Made by a program: the position numbers and the translations under genes | NCBI RefSeq assembly: GCF_000237925.1 | Contig: NC_031496.1 | Coordinates: 17,318,245 to 17,382,244, forward strand | Reading direction: 5' to 3' | Length of the DNA: 64,000 nucleotides | Source of the DNA: Schistosoma mansoni | Lineage: Eukaryota; Platyhelminthes; Trematoda; Strigeidida; Schistosomatidae | The notes under the pieces: generated by a model | Database searches by the model: none | What the model saw: only the letters and a program-made list of their open reading frames with translations | Told to the model about the DNA's origin: nothing | In this document: positions 13,126 through 22,700 of the stretch, one piece after another | How positions within the stretch are numbered: the stretch's first letter is position 1 | Layout: the number at the start of each line of letters is the position of its first letter

Positions 13126-14866
13126 CCTATCAGTTACTTACTTACTTACTTACGCCTGTTACTCCCAATGGAGCATAGGCCGCCGACCAGCTTTCTCCAA
13201 CCCACTCTGTCCTGGGCCTTCTTTTCTAGTTCTATCCAGTTCTTGTTCATTCTTCTCATGTCTGTCTCTATTTCTCGGCGTAATGTGTTCTTCGGTCTTC
13301 CTCTTCTCCTTTGACCTTCAGGATTCCATGTGAGGGCTTGTCTAGTGGCGCAATTAGGTGATTTCTTCAAAGTGTGCCCAATCCACTTCCAGCGCTTCTT
13401 CCTGATTTCTTCCTCCGCTGGAATCTGGTTTGCTGTCTCCCACAGTAACTTGTTGCTGATAGTGTCTGGCCAACGGATCCGAAGTATTTTGTGTAGACAA
13501 CTATCAATAAACACTTATGTATTCTGGATGATGGCTTTCGTAGTTTTCCATGTCTCCGCCCCATACAGGAGAACTGTCTTGACATTCGTATTGAAAATTC
13601 TAACCTTGGTGTTGGTTGACAAGTGTTTTGAGCTCCAGATGTTTTTCAGTTGTAGGTACGCTGCTCTTGCTTTGCCGATCCGCACCCTCACATCTGCATC
13701 TGATCCACTGGGTTCATCAATGATGCTGCCCAGATATGTAAAGGTTTCCACATCTTCCAAAGCTTCTCCGTCAAGTGTAATTGGATTGGTGCATATTGTA
13801 TTGTATCGGAGAGTCTTGCTTTTCTCTTTGTTTATATTGAGACCTACTGCTGCTGAGGCTGCTGCTACACTGGTCGTCTTCTCCTGCGTTTGTTGTTATG
13901 TGTGTGGTAGACGAGCCAGACCATCTGCGAAGTCTAAATCGTCCGGCTGCATCCTGCCTGTCCACTGTATCCCGTGCTTTCCTCCAGATGTTGACGTCTT
14001 CATGATCCAGTCGATCACCAGGAGAAAGAGAAAGGGTGAGAGTAAGCAACCTTGTCTAACACCGGTCTTTACTTCAAACGAGTCGGTGAGTTGTCCTCCG
14101 TGGACGATTTGGCAGTTTAGTCCATCATAGGAGTTCCGTATGATATTGACTATCTTCTCAGGCACGCCGTAGTGTCGAAGAAGCCTCCATAGTGTCGTCC
14201 TGTCCACGCTATCTAATTCCTTCTCGTAGTCAATGAAGTTGATGTATAGTGATGAATTCCATTCGATTGATTGTTCCTCAATGATACGTAGAGTTGCGAT
14301 TTGATCTGTGCACGATCTATCCTTACGAAATCCAGCTTGTCGATCTCGAAGTTGGACGTCCACTGAATCCTTCATCCTGTTTAACAATACTCTGTTGAAG
14401 ACTTTTCCTGGTATTGAGAGAAGAGTGATGCCCCTGTAGTTGTCGCACTTGCTGAGATCGCCTTTCTTTGGTATCTTGATCAGAAGTCCTTTTTTCCAGT
14501 CTATTGGTACTTGTTCTTCATCCCAAATCTTACTGAAGAGGATGTGGAGTATCTTGGCAGTTGCTGCTACATTTGCTTTCAGTGCCTCTGCCGGGATGTT
14601 GTCTGGTCCCGCTGCTTTGCCACTCTTGGTTTGTCTAATGGCCATGCTGATCTCTTCAATTGTTGGTGGGCCAACATCGATTGTGAGGTCCGTGGGTGCT
14701 GCTTCGATGTTGGGTGGGTTTAGTGGAGCTGGTCGATTCAAGAGTTCTTTGAAGTGTTCTACCCACCTGTTTCGTTGTTCTTCAATGTCGGTGATTACTT
14801 TGCCTTCCTTGCTTTTCACTGGTCTTTCTGGCTTACGGTAATTTCCAGCAGACCCTATCAGTTACT
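13126..14866 (-). mobile_element. RTE retrotransposon, 5'-truncated, with 13-bp target-site duplication
   Basis: The element body is 13139-14853 on the minus strand. It is flanked by the direct repeat cctatcagttact at 13126-13138 and 14854-14866, the mark of target-primed insertion. The 3' end carries (TTAC)n read on the plus strand. The reverse transcriptase is readable from the linker (RNRWVEHFKELLNRPAPLNP) through KKGDLSKCDNYRGITLLS, AGFRKDRSCTDQIATL, FIDYEKELDSVDR and VRQGCLLSPFLFLL. The catalytic FADD box is FADG (13920-13931), which removes the second catalytic aspartate, and a TAA at 13896-13898 follows seven codons later. The C-terminal part continues in frame after that stop, then has further breaks. 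Endonuclease is absent. The clean target duplication shows a fairly young insertion. Confidence 0.95.
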
Positions 14867-15486
14867 ATTCACTTATTCTTCGTCCGGATATAACAACCAA
14901 TATCCCCACGAAAACATAGTCACACGATTTATTTATGTGCCTCAAAAACGACAGTCCTTTTGATAGAAGAGCCAGTAGACTCACTAATGAGGCATGAGAA
15001 CTTCATGGATAGTACACCACATCACTGCTATAAAATGTGATATACTTACAATAGTTCTTGTTTTTGGATCATTTAAAATAACACTTAAACAATTATGAAC
15101 TTTCTCACTCATTAAATTTTGATTATCATTCTTTTAGTTAAATGAAGCAAACAATCAAGTTAAAAACAATTAATCTAACCGATATTACATGTTATAGTTA
15201 TAAAAGTTATATGTCAAATAGAAAATATTGAGTAATTCATAAAATAAACTATCAATCTTCATTTATCTTTTCATCTAAATTCTAACGAATTTGAGTTTAT
15301 TCAACTCCATCCTCAATTTAGTTATAATATAAGAAGTATATTTTCTAGTAATTATGACGTATTTTTCATTAATAAACATCTTACATTAAGTTGATTAATT
15401 TGTTAGAAATCTAATTTACTTTGTAATTTATCATTATTTTCAATTTTTTTTTGGATTTCTTAATCATTGTAATTTTCCTTCTTAGT
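14867..15486. other. AT-rich stretch
   Basis: No feature recognised up to a pyrimidine-rich splice-acceptor-like tract near 15470-15486. Confidence 0.4.
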
Positions 15487-15648
15487 CTAGTCAATCGTGT
15501 GTTCAATATTACTGATCCGTATTGTGAAAAACGAATCCAAATAATTGTTTTGATTAGTTATTTAAAGAATTTATGTTCTATAGATGAGATGAATTATTTC
15601 GCATTTATAAATGATTCATTAGAAAAAAAGTTGGAAAGTTTTTATTAA
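15487..15648 (+). CDS. Possible terminal exon of an unknown gene
   Basis: After a T-rich tract ending in CTTCTTAG at 15486 there is an open frame of 53 residues ending in TAA at 15648. It begins LVNRVFNITDPYCEKR and ends FINDSLEKKLESFY, with Lys, Ile and Glu composition like a folded host protein rather than a transposon. I do not recognise the family and no partner exon could be identified upstream, so this may be a chance frame in AT-rich DNA. Confidence 0.25.
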   Translation, partial: LVNRVFNITDPYCEKRIQIIVLISYLKNLCSIDEMNYFAFINDSLEKKLESFY

Positions 15649-15686
15649 AATTTATGTGCAATTAAAAAATTAATATTTAATTTAAT

Positions 15687-15977
15687 GTAAGTTCTTTTAA
15701 CTCCGCCTGTAGCTCCTCAAGGGGCTACTACCGGTCCCAAGCCCGGGTAAAGGAGGAGGGTTGGGCATGGGGTTAGCGACCTCATCCCGTAGCAAACTAA
15801 ATCGCTAAAACAAACGCTAACCAGAAAAAAAATAATTCAGACCATTTAAATCCTGCCCTGGGAGTTGAAGGAATAATTATGACGCCTCAAGATGAAAGCC
15901 GAAATTTTTCGGAAGTCACGAGGTCGATGCACCTTCTAACAACCAGAGCAACACTCTTTATAGGTAAGTTCTTTTAA
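15687..15977 (+). mobile_element. RTE 5'-end-only insertion with 14-bp target-site duplication
   Basis: The insert 15701-15963 (263 bp) matches the 5' untranslated region and first codons of the RTE family (compare the minus-strand 5' end of the 40779-43977 copy): CTCCGCCTGTAGCTCC, an AAGCCCGGGTAAAGGAGG block, then an ATG with TPQDESRNFSEVTRSMHLLT. It stops at CTTTATAG, exactly before the endonuclease-coding region. Identical 14-bp repeats gtaagttcttttaa lie at 15687-15700 and 15964-15977. It therefore moved as a unit although it lacks the family's normal 3' end and (TAAG)n tail. Confidence 0.85.
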
Positions 15978-16167
15978 TTATTCAAGTATATTTCAATTAC
16001 TTAATAAACATTAATTAATGAGTTCATTTTCATATAGTGAACATTTTTAGTTTAAATTAAATTTGATATTAATTGTTTAACTATTTTAACTGTATAAATC
16101 ATTTTATATTCTTACATTTTGATCTGTTAATAAATTGAATTATAGAAATAAAAATATTTGAAAAAAT

Positions 16168-16604
16168 CCCATATTGTGAATTAGAACAACATATATATAG
16201 GCGAACAATATTGTTTTCGATTAGATCCTCATCAGGCTTTACTCTAATATACAGTAATTATAAGATTACGTAATCTTATAATTTTTATGAATGTTATTTC
16301 AGTGTCTATATTTTTCTAATCATTGACCTATTTCCCTGTTATGTAACATTGATTCAAGCCTTTTATTATTCTTATCACAACTAGTACACCTGTCATCACA
16401 CTACCAATTTGTACTTTTCACTTATTATTAATTTCGATTAAGTAATTTATTATAAACTTCTTAAATCGCAGTAATGACAATATTTGCTTAATAATTGTTG
16501 ATCGTTGATTAGTTAAATAGAAGCCTAGAAATCTAATAATGAATTCTTATTATTCTAAAAACAATATTGTTCACTTATATATGTTGTTCTAAATAAAAAT
16601 ATGA
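16168..16604. mobile_element. Rearranged Penelope-like element 3' terminal sequences
   Basis: 16171-16255 is the reverse complement of the 3' terminal sequence of the Penelope-like element at 61040-62830 (shared 'agatcctcatcaggctttac'). 16290-16440 matches its 3' region in direct orientation (shared 'atttcagtgtctatattttt' and 'cattgacctatttccc'). 16560-16604 again resembles the terminus ('atatgttgttctaaata'). A 28-bp perfect palindrome at 16256-16283 joins the inverted and direct parts. Penelope elements are known for inverted and partly duplicated terminal repeats, which this fits. No reverse transcriptase is present. Confidence 0.65.
16256..16283. repeat. 28-bp perfect palindrome
   Basis: Each half of aattataagattac pairs exactly with the other across the centre at 16269/16270. 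It lies at the junction between inverted and direct Penelope-derived segments. Confidence 0.85.
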
Positions 16605-16720
16605 TTTATAGAATAATAAGAATTCATTATTAGATTTCCAGGCTTCTCATCAACCAATAAACGATCTACATTTATTGTGTCAATATTGTCATTACTGCGA
16701 TTAACGAAGTTTATTTTGAA
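16456..16720. repeat. Inverted repeat of about 105 bp around a Penelope terminus
   Basis: 16456-16558 and 16611-16720 are inverted copies of each other (shared blocks such as tagaataataagaattcatt and cgcagtaatgacaatatt), separated by about 50 bp that resemble the Penelope-like terminus. The arms have several differences and small indels, so the structure is not new. Confidence 0.7.
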
Positions 16721-18383
16721 ATGATTATAAGAAACTAGATGAAGAAATAATATATTTGACGTAATAATTAAGACTGATTAGTATTTCTATATTGAATATA
16801 CGAAGAAGGGGACGAGGTTATAAATGAGATAATCAATAAGAACAAATTATTACCAAATGAGTGATAATCAAGACACCCAGTTGACATGAAATGAAAACTA
16901 ACGTCGTAAATGGAATGTCTGTGGAATGCTTCGTTTTTTAGTGTCATGGAATACAACAGTTATTAATGGCTTATTTTTGTCTGGTTTTAAATAGTGAGTC
17001 ACGCTTTTTTAAATGGAGTTGGATTACTTACATTCTCCACCTCGCTTTCCCGATTCTCATTCTTAGTACCTGCCTGAACAACTGAGTGCCTGAAATAAAT
17101 CCATTAAACTCAATCCGTATTTAGCTTATTATTACCGCCGTTGGACAAACGGGGTTAGCCTTGGTGTAGTATACGGAGTTAAGTGAAAGGTTTATCTTCA
17201 TGTCATGTTCATTTGTTCTTCCAAAACGGAGTCACATCGATATGCCACTAAAACTCAACAAAAGACAAGAAAGTCCTAATTTTTATTTCTGACATGTGAT
17301 CAATAAAAGTCCAAGTGATAGAGACAAGTAAAATGCTCTTTTTCACTTTTTATTCATCCTCTGCAATTAGAAAAGAGGTTCAATACAACTTATTTCGTTA
17401 TTTATCCATTCTCCATTTCATTTTTGAGTCCAATCAAATTGAAGTGAATTTCTAATCCAAATGCAGTTACTTCTAGTACAAGTCAAGAGAAAAATAAATA
17501 ATAGCATATTCAATTCATTTATACACCTTTGATGTTAATCTTTGCCTGTAATGTGAAGGTTAACTAGAAACATTCTACCCCACTCATTTAAGTCAAAAAT
17601 TTATGATTTGCTCGTAATTTTATTCATCAGATGAAGACAGACAAAATTACAATCGAAGTGATAGTTTTTACTTATTAATAATAAGGATTTCACTGATATT
17701 TTCATCTATGTAGCGAACAGTGCTTCATAGTTTGAATATGCGTAGTATATAATTTTAACCTAACGCACATTTAGCTTTATAGAAAATAAATATATCTAAC
17801 ATGTATAACTGTGCTTTATACTACTTATGTCAACATAACTAGTATATAACAACAGTCAGGGATGGGATACCTGATAGCAGAAGGTTGGGAAGATTGAATT
17901 GAAGAGAACAGGAGCAGAGAGTAATATTTGTGGCAATGAGGGAGCTATGAAATTCGAGACAACTGAAGGAATATTTGCAAACGAAGTATTTTATGTATGG
18001 TTATTACATTTCAGCCCTGTAATTTCGTCTTAAAATACATTGCTTGAACCCACCTGTCTTCTCGTTCAGCACATAGCTAACTGCATACTTTCTGTTCTTT
18101 CATTTTGTATTTGTTGTCTGCAACTGGTAAATGTGTGTTTCATTATTTTTCCTCCTGCTACACTTGTTTGACACTATCTACAGCGAAATGCATCAATAGC
18201 ATGAAGACAAACACATCTTGTAAAGATGATATGACAATGTGTTCCCGTGAGTTTCTGTGTTATTTATTGAAATCGTTAGAAATAAGCACTGCATTTAATT
18301 ATCACATGCGAACTTTTATTTTTAAAGCACAAACGCTTATTTAAACTTTTACTGTGGTAAATTACTTCACTAGGTAGTAGAAT
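16721..18383. other. AT-rich intergenic stretch
   Basis: No gene, RNA or transposon core recognised. Confidence 0.4.
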
Positions 18384-18588
18384 GACAGTACTGCCAGAGA
18401 AACGATTGATTGATGAATATAAACCAGAATGTTGGTTGTGATTGAAATGAATCACTGTCAGGTATGTTATTTGAAATTATTTTATCCTTTTCTGCAATAC
18501 TCAGGGAAGTGACAAAATTAACATATGATGCAGAGTTGTTGATGAGTCGATTGGATTTTTTTGTTCGTAATCGTAGTTTCTACGCTAG
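18384..18588. repeat. 205-bp duplicated segment, copy 2
   Basis: Near-identical to 10889-11093 and of the same length. Here it is followed immediately by a tRNA-derived SINE in minus orientation and preceded by unrelated unique DNA. Both copies therefore have transposon sequence at one border. Confidence 0.75.
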
Positions 18589-18725
18589 TAACTGGGATCA
18601 AGTCGGTCAACTCGCACGAGGGACTCGAACCCAACACTTTCGACCTCGCGAGCAAATGCTTTATGTCTAGACCACTGAGCCGACATCCAACGGTGTTAAT
18701 GTCTAGTTCTAGTGAGAAGCCAAGA
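18589..18725 (-). mobile_element. tRNA-derived SINE without ribozyme
   Basis: On the minus strand there is a tRNA-like pol III promoter: an A-box-like GGCTCAGTGGTC (18671-18682) and a B box GGGTTCGAGTCCC at about 18621-18633. The leader before the A box (ctagacattaacaccgttgg type) is the same as in the hammerhead SINE at 57020-57048, but no hammerhead core follows. It appears to be a sister SINE family with a shared head. Confidence 0.65.
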
Positions 18726-18734
18726 CCCGTGTAG

Positions 18735-18985
18735 TCCAATCAGTGTCGGATGGAGACAGTTATCCATCTCAGACAATGAATGAAGGGTTGCGCGAAATTA
18801 TGGATCGATTGAAGTTAGACATTGAAACTGTAGTTGTCGAGTGCCGCGTGTGGGATTGTGGTTGCGCCCTGCTCAGTCGTCTAGTGCTTACAGGTTTACA
18901 ATGTTTGTCTAGCTTAGATCGACTCATGAATTCAACTATTAAAATTACTACAATAGCCACAAATTCCCATTCTGATAAAGAATAA
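18735..18985 (+). mobile_element. Diverged hammerhead SINE copy with the ribozyme core deleted
   Basis: This copy keeps the family leader (ttgaagttagacattgaaac) and the 3' region ('tctagcttagatcgactcatga', 'ccattctgataa'-type tail). Where intact copies have the hammerhead, it reads gcgccctgctcagtcgtctagtgctt: the stem I strands and cleavage region are still recognisable, but the CUGAGGA core, stem II and GAAA are missing. It is old and cannot self-cleave. Confidence 0.6.
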
Positions 18986-19755
18986 TTAACAAAAAACTAT
19001 CTTCTAGCCATCATTAGTCAAAAGTAAAAACATTCAAATGATTTGTTTAGATACCATCAGAAAACCTAGACAAGCAAGACAGAACTACACGGATATTATT
19101 GTGGAATAATCCACAAGATTCCTTAAGCTGAGAAAAATCAAAATGAAAGTAATCCTGAACAAAACAATTTCGTTCAAGCTTGGTATGAGTTAAAATTTAA
19201 TATAATGCTTTACAATGCTAACCATCAGACAGGCAAAAACGTTACCAGTATAATGGAATCTTACAAAAAATAGATAGTGGCAAAATGAAAAATACGGAAT
19301 GATATTATGTTAATAGACTACATGTTAAAGAGAATCGTCAGTCCCACTGTAACCTATTTCGAGGAAATCAGTATTTTCACAAAAAAATTTATTGAAATTA
19401 CTTGGAAATACAATACATAAAAACCAAAACTATAACCTATGTAAGAATAAACTCCTCATACCTATATCAAAAATTTGATTTTGATCAAGAATCACGAAAG
19501 CACTTAAATTCCTGTTTTTACTCATTTCCGGAACAAAAGTTATATGTGCATGAATATAAAAGTAGAATCATAAGAATGTTTGAGACTAAAATCGTTTTAT
19601 AAGTAAATTAACAATATAAATATAATACATTGACAAAAATTCAAGAGGTTGTGCTGTTCCGTTTGGGAATGAATGCTTATATCCATGTAATCCGTGAAAT
19701 ACATAAGTTATAACAAGCTTTTGAGGTGTAAGTGCTTTACATTGAGGAGTAGGCT
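18986..19755. other. 3' flank of the HAUS1-like gene
   Basis: AT-rich with no recognised gene. It contains the putative 3' UTR (minus strand) of the gene ending at 19756; no canonical polyadenylation signal was found by eye close to the stop. Confidence 0.4.
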
Positions 19756-22700
19756 CTAATTCCATGCGTTGAAGCCCATAATCTTCTGTAACTGTGAGTC
19801 TACTGATGCCTAGTAAAGATAAAGAAAGCTTATTCATAGCAAAAGAAACGATACCATTTGAGAAAGAGCATCACTTAATTGTTTTTCGGCTTTTGTGGTA
19901 TCCTAAAATGAAATATATTTTACAAAATTCCCAATCTTACGATATCAATCCCCATGTACTGGTCCACACGACTAGATAATAATGTCTTCCGTTCTTTCAT
20001 TTCCTCGATTTCCTAATAAGAAAGATTGGTTAAGCGAATATACAAACAGAACAAACCTTCTTCCATAACATCAGAAGGCGCTGATCAGGTGCTTTTTCCA
20101 CAGATGACAATAACTCCTATCAGTAACAAAAACATCTAATTAGTACGGTATCTTACACTTAATTGACGATCAGATTCCCTTAGGGACTTCGATAAATTTG
20201 AATACTTTTCTTTAATATGTTGCATGGAACGCATATCTGACAGCACACTTTCTTGAGAAAGGCGCCAGTCATTAGAAAATCTATGAGGGACGAAAGGATA
20301 CATTAAGTATAAAATTAAAATTTATTTGTTTTCGAAACACGAAATCAATCTACAGGTAGTAATTACGAAATTCACTATAATTTTCAAAATTTGTTTGGTT
20401 TTTTTCATGTGTTTTTCCACATGGCGTTTTCATGAACATATACGAATGTTACTAATTAGGTGTTTTTCATGCATAAAAAATAGCCTTTGTTAAGAAACAA
20501 CGAAATGTTTACTGCATGATCCCCCAATAGGACGAATGAACTCAGTAACATAATTCTGACATTAAACGAATAAATGTGCCTCATAAAAAAAAGTAAAGAG
20601 CAGAAATAATGAATAAAAACCCAGCAAAATGGTGTGTACACTTGGATTTACAGAAACATCGGATAACCAGCCTTGCTAACTGATTAATCTTACAGTGAAT
20701 ATGGTCAACAAAAATTAACTGCCATCAAAATGCCTTAAGATTACACTGACTTGTATAAGAAAGTTTTCGTCCAATCGAAAAATCAGACAATCATGTGATA
20801 AAACAATTATGGGCAGTTAGCACAAAAAGATCTGGGACCGAAAAACCATTAAAAACGGAAACAATAATCTACCAATGTAGCTTTTCATAATAAACTCAAC
20901 AATCTTACGTGGGTTACAATTAATTAGAACACTAAATTTAAGAAGCAAATTAGGTGAGTAACCAAAGACTATGGTGAGGATTCGTATTACTCACAAAAGA
21001 TAAAGGTTCCTGGTGACCTGAGTACAAGAAAATGCCCCCGAAACCCGTGGTACGGCTGCGGGTGCGGAAAGTCAGCTCTTCTTTTCGAAATTCTCTCACA
21101 TAGCCATGCGTATAAAGCCACTGCCAGAGAGGTCCTACTCAATACCTACTCGTGGTGGGAGTGTTGTTTACGAAATTGAGAGATGGAAAAGCGAATGCCT
21201 GGCGCTTGAACCGGATTTGTGGATATGGAGGATCAACCTAGGGGAGTTGGAAAACCCTGATTCCAAACTAATGGTGCACATGGGCTCCAGGATTCTAAAG
21301 GAACGAATGGCGTATGAACCAACTGTTGGTCACCGGCTACCATGGGACTGCATTTCTCAACGTTGACTCCCTGTCTTGTGAATGAGACCTCTAGTTCAAA
21401 GGCTCGGGGTTGGCTCCCTAAGGAAACCACTTGCTTCGGTCTGGGCACCTGGGCAGTATCACAGCCCACACACAAATCAAGTGACTTGTGTAGCGCATAT
21501 GTATTCGGTGCCCCTCTGTACCACTATTAATGTGTTCAAGTAAAATAAATAAAAAACGTTAATCCGTCATTATTATTATTTGAACACATAAATAATGGTA
21601 CAAGGGGGGCACCAGATATATATGCGCCACACTAACGATGAGAATGGAAAGAGAAAAAGTGCAACATGCGTATAAGAGAGGAGAAAAAAAGAACAATAAC
21701 GACCACAGATTAGTGTATGGAAGTGTATTAATAATAATAATAATAATATTAAGGGAAACGGAAAGCTACAACCGGAAAGAATTCTTTCAGTTAGGGTAGT
21801 CACAACCACTTTTTATGAAGTAAGAGAAGGTTACAACAGGATCACCAATGGCTTCTATTCTAAGCCATATCTGATAACATCTCTAGCCACTGTGTTGTAA
21901 CAACTCTAGGACCCCAACCAGGAAGTCAGGAAGGACCAACAGAAGTCAGACCTTTGCAGCTTCCTTTCATACCACGACATCATGTCATACACTGACCACC
22001 TCACCGCTTTTCCCAACCAGTCCCAGCGTCGGAAAATAATGGACGACATTCGTAGAACATATCCAAGCAAGTGAAGTCGATGTTTCAAAATAGTGACATC
22101 AACTGAATTATCTTCAATGTCCCCGTTGCCGAACATCTGCATAACTAACATGGTGTTGTCACTGGATGTCAGCAATCCTTCGGAGACAACGATGACCAAA
22201 CATAGAGAGTCGTCTAACATCCTCAAGTCGAAGAGGCTAGGTCGCAAAAGCATAGAGCGAAACTGCTCTCACAGACGTGTTGTAAACCCGACCTTTTACA
22301 GCAACACTGACATCACTAAGACGACAAAGATGGCCCAGATTGACATAAGCTGCTCTAGCTTTCACTATACGTAAATCGATCTCATCACTCACGCCACCAC
22401 CAGCATTTATGCAGCTACCTAGACACACGAATTCCCTGACTACTTCAATCTGCTCACCACCTAGAGTGAGTACAGGATCAGAATCCTGCCAGTCTTGTAG
22501 AAGTACTTTGCACTGCGAAGGTTCAAAGCACAGACCGTACCTATGGACACTGATTTCCAACTGATTAAGTGCGGATTGTATGGCTCGGGCATTATCGCAC
22601 AGTAAGACAATATCATCATGCTAGTACCCGACTGCCATCTCAGGGGTAAACCTGTTAGGGCCTGCTGCTTTCTCTCACTTCAGATTTCTCGTAACTTTTT

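Noticed and set aside
13330-14130. 266-codon plus-strand frame
   Set aside because: It lies antisense to the RTE polyprotein and is a shadow of it; similar antisense frames occur at 40975-41775 and 42085-42566.
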